Shown here one piece after another: positions 46,249 to 56,556 of a DNA stretch of 64,000 nt. The translations under genes and the position numbers were made by a program. The stretch is from Paracoccaceae bacterium (GTDB lineage Bacteria > Pseudomonadota > Alphaproteobacteria > Rhodobacterales > Rhodobacteraceae), in NCBI GenBank assembly GCA_947504705.1, contig CANNIA010000001.1, positions 62,001 to 126,000 of the forward strand, in the 5' to 3' direction. Under the pieces are notes generated by a model. It worked only from the letters and a program-made list of their open reading frames with translations, was not told where the DNA came from and did no database searches. Position 1 is the first letter of the stretch. The number at the start of each line of letters is the position of its first letter.

Positions 46249-46737
46249 GGGTCACCGTTGGGTGGGCATTGATACTGTGATGTGGGAAAGGCTGGCTCGC
46301 CGGACAAGGGATCGCAGCACTGCTGCGTGGGTCGGTCCGGTTACCCCCCTGGCAGGAGGGACGCGCTTTGGCTCCGATGCCGTTACCGAGATGAGTCGGC
46401 GATGGCGCGGTTGATACGCCGATAACGGGCCCGTGACAATATGCTGCGCATGCAAAGGCGGCCTCGCGGCAAACCCTCCGCCGCGCACCCGACCGCAATC
46501 AGTCCCCCGAGGCCCCCGAAACCCTTCCTCGCAGCAGACCTCTCCGCGCCCACCACAGGGGCCGCGGACAGCCCCCCGCCTGCGCCTTCCTATTGGACCA
46601 GATATTCACTTGCCCCTGCCCGAGGTGTCGCAAGGCCGGTCGAGAAAGCAACCCGTAGACTGCGTGATTTCAGCACCCTACAGTTCGCTTGCTGCGGATT
46701 GTCGCACAAGCGCAGGACAAACAGGGGCTAGCTGCAT
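46249..46737. other. 489-bp intergenic stretch upstream of kup
   Basis: No supported gene. Short open frames on both strands are Arg/Pro-rich and look like GC-driven noise. No tRNA, insertion-sequence end or strong terminator was found. It probably holds the kup promoter and the left edge of the acyltransferase insertion. Confidence 0.45.
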
Positions 46738-48584
46738 CTATTTGGTCAGATCCCGCCACGATGCCAGCCATTCTGCCATGACCTGCGTTCCGTAACGGGT
46801 CACATGTGCCCCATCCCGGTAAACCGACTTACCGTCTTGCATCAGTTTGCAGGGACCGGATGCGCAAAAGATCTTTGTCGGATCAAGATATCGATCTCCC
46901 GCCACTTTCGCGATGGTCGCATTATACTCGGACTTGAACATTGTGAAATCGGCGCCATCAATTTCGTCAAATTGCATCCTGTACAATTTCTCTTTGTTGA
47001 GTGAGATACTTTTTGCGCCGAGGACAAAGAACTTGTCGCCATAGTCACGTTGCAGAATTGCCCAGCTTTCTCCGAAAAACTTTGCCTCAAAGCCTAGCCA
47101 CCCGCTTGACAAGAAAACATAATCGGCGCCCTTGATAAGCGTGTCGAGACTTTCATAGGTGTCCATACGCGAACACTGCGAAACATCTAACGCATCGGGT
47201 TCTGCCTCGAAACGTGACCGATCCAGATATAGGTTGCCACATCCGACAAAAATACTTCCCGACGAGAAGTTCGCGTCACTGCCATAGGCAAGGATCAGAG
47301 CATTCAGGAGATCACCAGAGTGGCTGTCACCGATCACAAGTATGTTCTTCTTTCCGTTTTCCGGAAAAGGCGCCATACGGCACTCCATCTTGTTGACCCA
47401 AGTTTCGTCGAAACTTTCCATCGATTTGATCAATTCAACTGTACGGCTGTCGAACCGCTGAAACGGATTGCCGCTTCCGATCTGCCCCACTGAGCCAGCA
47501 GTCAAAAGCATGACCCCCGTCACGCTGCCAACGGCCACCAATCCGCGTCGGGTCGCAACAAAGGAGCCATTCTTTCTTCTGAACGGCTGTTCGATAAAGT
47601 ACCAGGTTGCCCAAGCCAATAACAGCGCAGCCACAGACAGGCCGATCATCAGCATGGCACTAGGTTCATTTGCACTTCGCAGTCGTGCAAAGGCGAAGAG
47701 CGGTTGGTGCCATAGGTAAGCGCTGTAGGAAATCAGGCCTAACCCAACGAATACCCGCATCGAAAGTAGTTTCGCGACCCATGTTTCCTGAGACGCAAAC
47801 AGGATGACAAGTACCGTGCCGGCAACCGGAACAACTGCATATATGCCAGGGAAAGGTGTGTTGACATCGTAGGCAAAGATCGAGAAGACGATCATCGCCA
47901 AACCGATCCCGGCTAAACTATTGCTGCGATATGGCGTCCGATCGACCGACAGGAACGCACAGAGCGATCCGGCAAATAGCTCCCAGGCACGGAAAGGTAT
48001 CAGATAGAAACTTGCGGTAGCGTCAATGCGCGATCCCCATTCTGCCAAAATGAAACTGACCAGCGTTATTGCAATCACGGTCCAAAAGACGACTTTTCGG
48101 CCAAACCGCCATACAAAAATCATGAATATCGGAAACAGCAAATAGTATTGCTCTTCGACGGCAAGACTCCATGTATGAAGAAGTGGCTTTAACTCGACGG
48201 TGGCCGCAAAATATCCCTCCTCCTGCCAAAACAGAATGTTCGACGAGAATGTGAGCACGGCAAGCAAACTTTGAGAAAAGTCTTCGAGCTGCGGTGGCAA
48301 CATCCAGAAGTACGCAAAAGGCAAACAAGAAAACACAATGACAAACAGAGCAGGCAATATGCGACGCACCCGGCGTTCGTAGAATCGAAGGATCGAGAAT
48401 TCGCCCTTCTGCAGCTCGGCAATCAAAATACTGGTGATAAGGTATCCGCTGATCACAAAAAAACGTCAACACCGACATAGCCACCATTAAATACGCTGAA
48501 CCCAGCATGAAAAAGTATGACCTGAACTACAGCAAACGCACGCAAGCCATCAATTTCTCGACGGTAATTTAGGTCTAGTGTCAT
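46738..48584 (-). pseudogene. Acyltransferase-3/SGNH O-acetylase, frameshifted in a T7 run
   Basis: OafA/OafB-type surface-polysaccharide O-acyltransferase. It starts at 48584 (MTLDLNYRREIDGLRAFAVV) and reads to GYVGVDVF, where a run of seven T (48463-48457 on the minus strand) forces a stop. With eight T it would continue FVISGYLITS... as an intact protein of about 615 residues. The rest has the membrane acyltransferase domain (ERRVRRILPALF, HTWSLAVEEQYYLLFP) and a C-terminal SGNH domain (VIGDSHSGDL, and RDGAHVT as the Asp-x-x-His). Base composition is clearly AT-richer than the neighbours, suggesting transfer. It could be a phase-variable gene in the off state, a decayed gene or a read error. 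Confidence 0.85.
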
Positions 48585-48717
48585 CGTCAGTTCCTCACGG
48601 AATGCAAAGTCAAGTTCTGTCCGATGCTCTCGTAGTGGCGTGCGGCTGGAGGTCTGAATCGCCCGAATCCGCTAGTAGAACAAGCTTTTTTTCGAAGGGA
48701 CTGGCATCCGTGGGCGC

Positions 48718-48867
48718 TTAGAGGCCTGGAACGGGGCGGATCACGAAGATGATCCCGCTGATCACCCCGCCACCTGCGCCCATGAAAGGCCGCCACCTCT
48801 GCACGGCGCCGCGCCCCGTCCAATCCCAAAACCCATGCCAATCACCCCCAACAATGCCCTGACCCAT
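48718..48867 (-). CDS. Possible 49-aa membrane miniprotein
   Basis: Small frame MGQGIVGGDWHGFWDWTGRG followed by a basic stretch and a single hydrophobic segment (FMGAGGGVISGIIFVI). GGGGGA lies just upstream of the ATG. The Trp-rich start and single helix look protein-like, but there is no family support. It lies in the 443-bp gap between the acyltransferase start and the rluD stop; the remainder of that gap shows nothing assignable. Confidence 0.35.
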   Translation of the reverse strand: MGQGIVGGDWHGFWDWTGRGAVQRWRPFMGAGGGVISGIIFVIRPVPGL

Positions 48868-49027
48868 TCCCCCAAAAGACCAAGCGCAGGTTGAGCCTGT
48901 CAAGCCAAACTTCGTTAAAGGGGTGCCCTTTGAGGCCCCGGCCAAAAGTTTACGCCACCCTAATGCCCACGCGCAACAGGTTGATATTCAACGATTGTCA
49001 GAATCCGGCCACCGTGGACAGATCCCC

Positions 49028-50080
49028 TCATTCCCCCCTCAAGGCCCCAATCAACCCGGCCAGATCGGGCGGCAGCGGAGAGGTGAACTCCAACCTCTCC
49101 CCGGTGACCGGATGATCGAACCCCAGGCTCGCCGCATGCAGGGCCTGCCGGGGGAAGCTGTTCCCAACCTCCGCCCCCTGCCCCAGCACAGCCCCCAGCC
49201 GTTTCTTGCCCCCATAGGTCTGGTCCCCCACCAACCCATGCCCAGCATAGGCCAGGTGAACCCGGATCTGATGGGTGCGGCCCGTCTCCAGCCAGCAGTC
49301 AACCAGCGCCGCCTGACCCGCGAACCCCTCCACCACCCGCGCCCGCGTGACGGCATGGCGGCCCTGATCCCAGACCACCGCCTGCCGCTGTCGGTCGGTT
49401 TTGTGGCGGGCAAGGTGGGTCGCGATTTTCAGCAATCCTGCCGCCTCGAAGCTGACCCCCCGCAGCCCCCGCAGCCGGGGGTCGGCGGCGGAAGGGACGC
49501 CATGAACCACCGCCAGATAATGCCGGGTGACCGAGTGATCCTCGAACTGCCGCGCCAGCCCATGATGCGCCCGGTCAGACTTGGCCACGACCAGAAGGCC
49601 CGTCGTATCCTTGTCGATCCGGTGCACGATCCCCGGCCTGCGTTCCCCGCCGATCCCCGACAGCGTGTCGCCGCAGTGGAAAAGCAACGCGTTCACCAGC
49701 GTCCCCGAAGGCGAGCCCGGCGCGGGGTGGACGACCATCCCGGCGGGCTTGTCGATGACGATCAGGTCGGCATCCTCCCAGATCACCGACAGCGGGATAT
49801 CCTCGGCCAGCGTCTCGACCGAAACTGCCGGATCAAGTCGGACAAGGTAGACCTCCCCCTCGGCCACCTTGGCCTTCAGGTCGGTCACAACCACCCCATC
49901 CCGGCTGACCGCCCCCTCGGCGATCATCCGCATCAGACGGGACCGCGACAGCGCCGCTTCCTCTGGCACGGCGGCGGCAAGCGCCTTATCAAGGCGGTTG
50001 GGCGCGTCCGGGCCGATGGTGACGGCAAGGCTCCCCGCATCGACCGCGACGTCATCTCCGTCTTCGAAAGGCTCGTCCAT
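49028..50080 (-). CDS. rluD: 23S rRNA pseudouridine synthase, RluD family
   Basis: RluA-family synthase of the RluD type, which modifies helix 69 of 23S rRNA. The 350 residues contain an S4-like RNA-binding N-domain (DKALAAAVPEEAALSRSRLMRMI), the active-site motif HRIDKDTTGLLVVAKS with the catalytic Asp, VIDKPAGMVVHPAPG, and LETGRTHQIRVH. The frame is open 136 codons further, but MDEPFEDGDD at 50080 is the plausible start; it overlaps the divergent DUF6476 start codon. Confidence 0.94.
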   Translation of the reverse strand: MDEPFEDGDDVAVDAGSLAVTIGPDAPNRLDKALAAAVPEEAALSRSRLMRMIAEGAVSRDGVVVTDLKAKVAEGEVYLVRLDPAVSVETLAEDIPLSVIWEDADLIVIDKPAGMVVHPAPGSPSGTLVNALLFHCGDTLSGIGGERRPGIVHRIDKDTTGLLVVAKSDRAHHGLARQFEDHSVTRHYLAVVHGVPSAADPRLRGLRGVSFEAAGLLKIATHLARHKTDRQRQAVVWDQGRHAVTRARVVEGFAGQAALVDCWLETGRTHQIRVHLAYAGHGLVGDQTYGGKKRLGAVLGQGAEVGNSFPRQALHAASLGFDHPVTGERLEFTSPLPPDLAGLIGALRGE

Positions 50081-50405
50081 GTCTGATCCCACCACGCCCG
50101 ACGCCCCCGATGCGGCCCTGCCGCCCAGCCTGCGGCTTTTGAAATGGCTGGTCGTCGTCCTGACCCTGACGATGATCGGAGGTGTCATAACCGTGGTCGC
50201 CCTGCTTGTCACCCGCATGCCGCGGGTGATGACCGCATCGGTGCCGGCCCTGCCCGAGACTTTCATCCTGCCCGAGGGCGTCAAGGCCGAGGCGGTGACC
50301 TTTGGCACGGGCTGGATCGCCGTCGTCACCACTGACGACCACATCCTGATCTTTGGCAGTGACGGAGCACTCCGGCAGGACCTGACACTCACCCCGCCCG
50401 GATAA
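50079..50405 (+). CDS. DUF6476 family single-helix membrane protein
   Basis: 108-residue protein with a Pro/Asp-rich N-terminus, one membrane helix (about 22-46, LKWLVVVLTLTMIGG...VTRMP) and a small C-terminal domain (GVKAEAVTFGTGWIAVVTTDDHILIF) likely on the periplasmic side. I recognise it as the DUF6476 family of Rhodobacterales. Its ATG (50079-50081) overlaps the rluD ATG on the other strand by two bases; AAAGG lies upstream. Function unknown. Confidence 0.8.
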   Translation: MSDPTTPDAPDAALPPSLRLLKWLVVVLTLTMIGGVITVVALLVTRMPRVMTASVPALPETFILPEGVKAEAVTFGTGWIAVVTTDDHILIFGSDGALRQDLTLTPPG

Positions 50406-50475
50406 TCCTTGACCGCAGGGGCCAAGCGCCCACTATCCACGGGGTCACGCCCGCAGCATCCGGACCCGACCGCAG

Positions 50476-52164
50476 ATGGAAGACACACTCTTCAGGCTCG
50501 TGTGCAAGCAAGGCGCCGACCACGACCGTATGGTCGACGAGCTTGCCCGCCAGTACGACGTGCTGCACGCCTCGCCCTGGCAACGCAACACGCTTCTGTT
50601 CTGCGGCTATGCCTATTGCGCGATGTTCGGCCATCAGTTTCTTATGCTTGGTCTGGCCGCAATCGATATCGTAGCTGAAACCCTGTCGATCCGTCTTCAG
50701 CGCCAGCTGGACCCGGCCCGATCCCCGCTGAAATACTTGGCAACCCTAGGGCTGGTTGTGGTTATGGCGGCTTGCGTCAGCACGGCGGCGGGCCTCACCT
50801 CGCTGGTCGACGACCCCTATGCAAAGGCGCTTGCTGCGGGGCTTGGGATCATCACGCTTTTGCAGCTGAGTTCCGTCCGGTCGATCCATCTGCCCTATGG
50901 CATCGCTGGCATGACGACAGCCACCGCGATCATCCTTGGCTTCAACGCCTATCACTGGATCCGCGAAGGCAACATGCTGGGCCTGAGCATTTCGACTGTC
51001 GCGGCCCTTACGGCGGTCACTTATGCGGTGCTTGCGATGCTGGGAAACCACGACCTGCACAACACCAGCGCCCGAAGTCTGGCGCAGGCCCGGGCCACCG
51101 ATGCAGCCAAGAGCATGTTTCTGGCGCAAATGAGCCACGAACTTCGCACCCCCTTGAACGCAATCATCGGCCTTGGTGAGGTCGAGGCAGCAGCGGCCAA
51201 GGGGTTTTCACGCGAAAGGTTGCAGACGCTGGTCACCTCGGCCCGGGGGCTGGCGGAAGTGCTTGACGATGTTCTGGACCTTTCGGCGATCAACGCGGGC
51301 AAGCTTTCGATCACGCCCAAGCCCACCGATTTGCGCGGAGCTGTCGCCTCGACCGTGGCAATTGCTGCACCGATGACGGCACAGGCCGAAAGCAATTTTA
51401 CCTTTGCTATCGGGCCAAGCGTTCCGGAATTTGCCTTTCTGGATGCCCAACGTTTGCGCCAGTGCCTGACGAACCTGATCTCGAACGCGCTGAAACATGC
51501 TGCCGGAAAGGGTGTCAGGGTCAGCGTAAGCCAAGCGGATGACTTGCTGACTGTCGATGTCACGGACCATGGGCCGGGCATTCCGGCTGATATTGCCAAG
51601 ACGCTGTTCGAGCCCTTCCGCCGTGGCACCTCGCTGCAACCCGGTCTTGGCCTTGGGCTTGCGATCAGCCGTTCGCTGGCGCGGCAGATGGGGGGCGATT
51701 TGGAATTGGTCCCCTCAACTTCCGGGGCCGCGTTCCGGCTGCGCGTTAAAGCACCCGCCTGCCCGCCGCCGCCCAAGGCCGAGGTTCTGGACCTGACCGG
51801 TCGCCGCATTCTTGTCGTTGACGATGTCGCAACAAACCGGATGGTGGCAGCGGGCCTGTTGCGCGCCCTTGGGGCCGAGGCGCTTGGGGCGGCCAGCGGT
51901 GCCGAAGCGCTTAACCTTTTGGCCGGGACCGCGGTCGATCTGGTGCTACTTGACATGGCAATGCCGGGCCTTGACGGGTTTGAGACATTTCGCCGTCTGC
52001 GGCAGATTCCCGGCAAGCGCATCCCGGTCGTTGCGATGACCGCGGGGGCCATGCCCGAGCAGCGCCGCGAGATCGAAGCCGCCGGGATGGACGGCTTTTT
52101 GGCCAAGCCGATTCTGCCCGAAACCATTGGCCCGGCCCTGGGGCCGCATCTTGTGCCAAAGTAA
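50476..52164 (+). CDS. Hybrid sensor histidine kinase / response regulator
   Basis: 562-residue membrane-bound hybrid kinase. The N-terminal 200 residues hold several hydrophobic helices (about 88-110, 118-135, 140-160, 168-190) and no recognised input domain. HisKA follows with MSHELRTPLNAIIG (His221), then HATPase with NLISNALKHA, DHGPGIP and LGLGLAISR. A C-terminal receiver has ILVVDDVATN and the phospho-acceptor Asp493 in VLLDMAMPG. No phosphotransfer domain or partner regulator gene is adjacent. The signal is unknown. Confidence 0.92.
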   Translation: MEDTLFRLVCKQGADHDRMVDELARQYDVLHASPWQRNTLLFCGYAYCAMFGHQFLMLGLAAIDIVAETLSIRLQRQLDPARSPLKYLATLGLVVVMAACVSTAAGLTSLVDDPYAKALAAGLGIITLLQLSSVRSIHLPYGIAGMTTATAIILGFNAYHWIREGNMLGLSISTVAALTAVTYAVLAMLGNHDLHNTSARSLAQARATDAAKSMFLAQMSHELRTPLNAIIGLGEVEAAAAKGFSRERLQTLVTSARGLAEVLDDVLDLSAINAGKLSITPKPTDLRGAVASTVAIAAPMTAQAESNFTFAIGPSVPEFAFLDAQRLRQCLTNLISNALKHAAGKGVRVSVSQADDLLTVDVTDHGPGIPADIAKTLFEPFRRGTSLQPGLGLGLAISRSLARQMGGDLELVPSTSGAAFRLRVKAPACPPPPKAEVLDLTGRRILVVDDVATNRMVAAGLLRALGAEALGAASGAEALNLLAGTAVDLVLLDMAMPGLDGFETFRRLRQIPGKRIPVVAMTAGAMPEQRREIEAAGMDGFLAKPILPETIGPALGPHLVPK

Positions 52165-52251
52165 CGCTGAAACCGACATAACTTGCCGCTCGGGGGCGTG
52201 ATCTATCTTCGGCGAGTCGCAAGACTTGCTTAACAACCTTGGGGGGAAATC

Positions 52252-53694
52252 GTGATCGGTGATCTGGGAGCGGCGGACGCAACAGAGCTTGCGGCCCGTG
52301 TGGCACGGGGCGAGGTTTCGGCAAGCGAATTGCTGGACGCAGCCCTTGCGGCGGTCGAGGCGCGCAATCCGGCGATCAATGCAGTCGTTCTGATGCAGGA
52401 GGCTGTGGCACGGAAAGCCATCGCCGATGGCCTGCCGCATGGGCCGTTCCGGGGCGTGCCGTTCCTGATCAAGGATCTGGGCTGCGAGGCGCGGGATTTC
52501 CCGTCGCACAACGGATCACGCCTGTTTGCCAATACCGTCTACAAGCGGAATTCAAGCATATTCGAGCGGATCCGAGCGACCGGCGTCGTCACTTTCGGTC
52601 GCACCACCAGCCCCGAGGGTGGGATCGGGGCGGCGACTGAGAGTGCCGTCTATGGCGGGCCGACCCGAAACCCTTGGAATCTGGATCATACCTCTGGCGG
52701 GTCATCCGGCGGGGCGGGGGCTGCCGTGGCTGCCGGGATTGTGGCCTTTGCCCATGGCTCGGATGGTGGGGGTTCGGTGCGGATCCCGGCGTCGTCCTGC
52801 GGGCTGTTCGGGTTCAAGCCGACACGGGCGCGGCTGCCCGATGGCCCCTATGCCGGCGAGGGCTGGGCGGGCATGGCGATTGACGGGTTCCTGACCCGGT
52901 CGGTGCGCGATACGGCGGCAATGCTGGACGCCTGCGAAGGGTCGGATCTTGGTGCGCCCTATTGCGCCCCGCCCCTGGTTCAGGGCCATGCGCAGGCAAT
53001 CAGCCGCCCACCAGGACGGCTACGGATCGGGATCTGCGACACGACCTTTACCGGTGAACCTGTGCATCCCGAAGTCGTCGAAGCGGTCCGCGCCACGGGC
53101 CGTCTGTTGGAAAGCCTGGGCCATATCGTCGAACCCGTTCGCCCCAGGGCTGACGTTGCGATGATGATGCGGGCCTGGACCGATATCGTCGGCATCGGGG
53201 CGGCTTTGTCGGTCCGGTCGAAAATCGGCGGCCGCGCGCCGCATGCAGATGAGGTCGAGGGGGTCGGGCGCGGGGCCTGGGCCTATGCTCAGACGTTGCA
53301 CCCGACCCGCTATCTGGAAGCAGTCGGCGAAATCCACGCCTTCGGCCGCCAGATGGCGGCGGTCTTCTGCGAAGGCCCCGACATTCTTTTGTCGGCGACC
53401 CTTGCCGAACCGCCCGCGAAAGTCGGACGTTTCTCGCACCAGACCGAGGACTACGTCGCCTATCGCACGGGCCCGGAAGGGATTTTCGCCTACTCTCCGT
53501 TCTGCGCGATCTTCAATGCCTCGGGCCAACCGGCCGCCAGCGTGCCTTTGGGCTGGTCCAAGGACGGGCTGCCGATTGGTGTGCATCTGGCGGCGGCCTT
53601 CGGGCAGGATGAGCTTTTGATTGCGCTTTGCGCAGAAGTTGAGCGCGCCGCCCCCTGGGCAGCCAAACGCGCCGCGAAGGCAGGACCGGGCTGA
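52252..53694 (+). CDS. Amidase-signature family hydrolase (first of two)
   Basis: 480-residue amidase-signature enzyme hydrolysing a carboxamide. The triad is visible: Lys74 (FLIKDLG), cis-Ser at 151/152 ([11 protein letters not shown]) and nucleophile Ser175 ([13 protein letters not shown]). It starts at GTG 52252 behind GGGGGGAA. It is not GatA, judging by the absence of gatB/gatC neighbours; substrate unknown. It lies 68 bases before the potA-like gene on the same strand and may share its transcript. Confidence 0.9.
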   Translation: MIGDLGAADATELAARVARGEVSASELLDAALAAVEARNPAINAVVLMQEAVARKAIADGLPHGPFRGVPFLIKDLGCEARDFPSHNGSRLFANTVYKRNSSIFERIRATGVVTFGRTTSPEGGIGAATESAVYGGPTRNPWNLDHTSGGSSGGAGAAVAAGIVAFAHGSDGGGSVRIPASSCGLFGFKPTRARLPDGPYAGEGWAGMAIDGFLTRSVRDTAAMLDACEGSDLGAPYCAPPLVQGHAQAISRPPGRLRIGICDTTFTGEPVHPEVVEAVRATGRLLESLGHIVEPVRPRADVAMMMRAWTDIVGIGAALSVRSKIGGRAPHADEVEGVGRGAWAYAQTLHPTRYLEAVGEIHAFGRQMAAVFCEGPDILLSATLAEPPAKVGRFSHQTEDYVAYRTGPEGIFAYSPFCAIFNASGQPAASVPLGWSKDGLPIGVHLAAAFGQDELLIALCAEVERAAPWAAKRAAKAGPG

Positions 53695-53762
53695 AGGAAT
53701 CGCTTGCCTTATAGGGTACGGCCCAGACAGTATGATCAAAAGTCCGGTTGGGGGAGACTTAC

Positions 53763-54827
53763 GTGGGCGCAGACATTGCCATCTCGGTTCAGAATGTCGT
53801 CAAGGCCTTTGGCCAGGGTGCAGCAGCCGTAAGGGCACTTGACGATGTTTCGGTCGATATACGCAAGGGGGAGTTTTTCACGCTCCTCGGCCCCTCGGGC
53901 TGTGGCAAGACCACGCTGCTGCGGCTGATCGCGGGGTTCGAGATGCCGACGGGTGGGGTGATCCTGCTGGACGGCGCCGACATCACCAACCTGCCGCCGA
54001 ACAAGCGCCCGGTGAACACGGTCTTTCAGTCCTACGCCCTGTTCCCGCACCTGACCGTCGCCCAGAACGTGGCTTTCGGCCTGCAGATGCTGGGCCAGCC
54101 TGCGGCCAAGGTGAAAGCTCGCACCGACGAAATGCTGGCGCTGGTGAAGCTGGACACATTCGCCAACCGCAAGGTCAGCCAGCTTTCCGGCGGCCAGCAG
54201 CAGCGGGTTGCCCTCGCCCGTGCCCTTGCCCCTGCACCGAAGGTTCTGCTGCTGGACGAACCCCTGTCGGCGCTGGACCTGAAGCTGCGTCAGGCCATGC
54301 AGATCGAACTGAAACGCCTGCAGACGGAAACCGGGATTACCTTTGTTTTCGTGACCCATGATCAGGAAGAAGCCCTGACCATGTCCGACCGCATTGCGGT
54401 CATGTCGAACGGCAATATCCAGCAGGTTGGCACGGCCAAGGACATCTACATCCACCCGAAGAACCGCTTCGTCGCGAATTTCATCGGCGAGTCGAACTTC
54501 CTGACCGGCGAGGCCGCCGATGGCGCGCTGAAGCTGGCAACGGGCGAGACGATCAGGGTTGTGGGCTTGAAGGCGGGTGGAAAGATCACAGTAGTCGTGC
54601 GCCCCGAACAGTTGCGTCTTGGTGCGGAGAATGACGGTGATCTGAAAGCCAAGGTGCGCACGCTGGTCTATTTTGGCACCGACACCCATTGCTATCTGTC
54701 GCTCTCTGACGGGACCGAGATCGTCGCGCGACTGCAAAGCCCAGCCTCGGGCGAAGCAGGCCTAGCCGAAGGTCAGCTGGTCGGCATCCGGTTTGCTGAC
54801 TCCTCGGTTCAGGTGGTGGAGGACTGA
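53763..54827 (+). CDS. potA: Polyamine-type ABC transporter ATPase
   Basis: 354-residue ATP-binding subunit of a spermidine/putrescine-type importer. Walker [10 protein letters not shown] (43-51), signature LSGGQQQR, Walker B VLLLDEP, H-loop FVTHDQEEA, and a C-terminal TOBE domain ([10 protein letters not shown]). I prefer GTG 53763 with GGGGGAG seven bases upstream; an in-frame TTG at 53748 is the alternative. First gene of a four-gene ABC operon; it ends one base before the permease ATG. Confidence 0.94.
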   Translation: MGADIAISVQNVVKAFGQGAAAVRALDDVSVDIRKGEFFTLLGPSGCGKTTLLRLIAGFEMPTGGVILLDGADITNLPPNKRPVNTVFQSYALFPHLTVAQNVAFGLQMLGQPAAKVKARTDEMLALVKLDTFANRKVSQLSGGQQQRVALARALAPAPKVLLLDEPLSALDLKLRQAMQIELKRLQTETGITFVFVTHDQEEALTMSDRIAVMSNGNIQQVGTAKDIYIHPKNRFVANFIGESNFLTGEAADGALKLATGETIRVVGLKAGGKITVVVRPEQLRLGAENDGDLKAKVRTLVYFGTDTHCYLSLSDGTEIVARLQSPASGEAGLAEGQLVGIRFADSSVQVVED

Positions 54828-54828
54828 G

Positions 54829-55737
54829 ATGAGCCCCGCCGAAGAAACCTCGGCCAGGACTTCGGCCCGCAACGGCTGGATTCTGTCGATACCGGCGCTG
54901 GTCGTGCTTGGGCTTGCCGCCGTCGGTCCGCTTCTGATCATCCTGCTCTATTCCTTCCTTGAAGCTGGAACCCACGGCAATGTCGTCTGGGCATTTTCAA
55001 CCAAAGGCTGGTCGCAGATTCTTTGGACCAAGGATATCTTCACAGACACCTATGTCTGGGCCGATGCGCATCTGTCGATCCTATGGCGGTCGGTCAAGCT
55101 GTCGCTGCTGACGACGCTTACGACCTTTGCTGTTGGCTTCCCCACCGCCTGGTTCATCGCGACCAGACCGCCACGGCAACGTGCAATGTGGCTTTTCCTG
55201 ATCACGATCCCGTTTTGGACGAACCTTCTGATCCGCACCTATGCGATCAACGAAGTCATCCGCAACGAGGGTATTCTGAACGTGCTGCTACTGAAGCTGG
55301 GCATTGTCAGCGAACCGCTCCATCTTATGTACACGGACGTCGCGATCTTCACCGGCATGACCTATGTCTACCTTCCGCTGATGGTACTGCCGTTGTTTGC
55401 CGCGATCGACCGCTTTGACATGCGGCTGCTTGAGGCGGGCTATGACCTTTATGCCGGGCGCTGGCAGATCCTTCGCCGGATCATTCTTCCCGTCGTGAAG
55501 CCCGGTATCATTGCCGGGTCGATCTTGGTGTTCGTACCCTCGCTTGGGGCCTATGTCACTCCGCGCGTCTTGGGCGGCGGCAAGCAGATGATGCTTGGTA
55601 ACTTGATCGATCTTCAGTTTGGACAGGGCAAGAACTGGCCCCTTGGCGCGGCCTTGTCGCTGACCCTTCTGGTCATCGTGACACTGGCGCTGCTGTACTA
55701 TGTCAAGGTCGCGAATGGAGAGAAACGGAATGGCTAG
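54829..55737 (+). CDS. potB: Polyamine-type ABC transporter permease (PotB-like)
   Basis: 302-residue inner-membrane permease with six helices. The first cluster is WILSIPALVVLGLAAVGP, and the EAA loop appears as EAGYDLYAGRWQILRRIILP. The ATG at 54829 is separated by one base from the ATPase stop. The gene overlaps the next permease by eight bases. Assignment to the PotB group rests on the operon and on resemblance to spermidine/putrescine permeases. Confidence 0.92.
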   Translation: MSPAEETSARTSARNGWILSIPALVVLGLAAVGPLLIILLYSFLEAGTHGNVVWAFSTKGWSQILWTKDIFTDTYVWADAHLSILWRSVKLSLLTTLTTFAVGFPTAWFIATRPPRQRAMWLFLITIPFWTNLLIRTYAINEVIRNEGILNVLLLKLGIVSEPLHLMYTDVAIFTGMTYVYLPLMVLPLFAAIDRFDMRLLEAGYDLYAGRWQILRRIILPVVKPGIIAGSILVFVPSLGAYVTPRVLGGGKQMMLGNLIDLQFGQGKNWPLGAALSLTLLVIVTLALLYYVKVANGEKRNG

Positions 55738-56533
55738 GTCCGGCTTCTCGGTTTCCCGCCTTCCGGGATTTGCCACCATCGCGGTACTGGCCTTTCTGGC
55801 GCTGTACCTGCCCATCCTGACCCTCGTGGTCTTCAGCTTCAATTCCGAAGTGACGATGGGCAATTGGGGCGAGTTTTCACTCGTCTGGTATCAGAAGGCC
55901 TGGGCGAACGCCGAAGTGAAGGACGCAACCCTGCGGTCACTGACAATCGCCAGCCTTGCTGCGGTCATGTCCACTGTATTGGCAACCATGGCCGCGCTGG
56001 GAACCACCCGAAGGGCAGCATTCAAGGGCCAAACCCTGATCTATGTGATGATCAACCAGCCGCTCATGGTGCCTGAAATCGTGACAGCGGTGGCGCTGAT
56101 GATCGTCTTCGGGATGATCAGGACGCTGACTGGTATCCACGGCCTTGGCTATCTTATCCTGGCCCATGCCGCATTTTGCATTCCCTTTGCCTACTTGCCG
56201 ATCCGCGCCCGGCTTGAAGGCATGGACCTGACACTGGAAACCGCTGCAGCCGATCTTTACGCCTCGCCATGGATGACCTTTCGGCGCGTCACGCTACCGC
56301 TTTTGATGCCGGGGATCATTGCCGGGGCAATGCTGGCCTTCGTCGTCAGCCTTGACGATGTGGTCATTACCGAGTTCGTAAAGTCAGCCGGACAGGACAC
56401 GCTACCGACCTATATGTTGGGTCAGTTGCGCAGACAGATGACACCCGAGATCAACGCAATCTCAACCGGGCTTTTGCTGATTACCGTCTTGATGCTGACG
56501 GCTTTCTTCCTTCTGACACGAAAAAATGACTGA
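55730..56533 (+). CDS. potC: Polyamine-type ABC transporter permease (PotC-like)
   Basis: 267-residue second permease. Features include the N-terminal LALYLPILTLVVFSFNSE, typical of PotC, and the EAA loop ETAAADLYASPWMTFRRVTLP, followed by MPGIIAGAMLAFVVSLDDVVIT. Six membrane helices are expected. The start overlaps the potB stop; a 23-base gap leads to the binding-protein gene. Confidence 0.92.
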   Translation: MARSGFSVSRLPGFATIAVLAFLALYLPILTLVVFSFNSEVTMGNWGEFSLVWYQKAWANAEVKDATLRSLTIASLAAVMSTVLATMAALGTTRRAAFKGQTLIYVMINQPLMVPEIVTAVALMIVFGMIRTLTGIHGLGYLILAHAAFCIPFAYLPIRARLEGMDLTLETAAADLYASPWMTFRRVTLPLLMPGIIAGAMLAFVVSLDDVVITEFVKSAGQDTLPTYMLGQLRRQMTPEINAISTGLLLITVLMLTAFFLLTRKND

Positions 56534-56556
56534 ACCTGACCAAACGGGAGACGAAA

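Noticed and set aside
46441-46731. 96-codon plus-strand frame upstream of kup
   Set aside because: Pro/Arg-rich product with no ribosome site or similarity; typical GC noise.
50081-50488. N-terminal extension of rluD by 136 codons
   Set aside because: It is antisense to the DUF6476 gene and not part of any RluD domain; MDEPFEDGDD gives the normal length.
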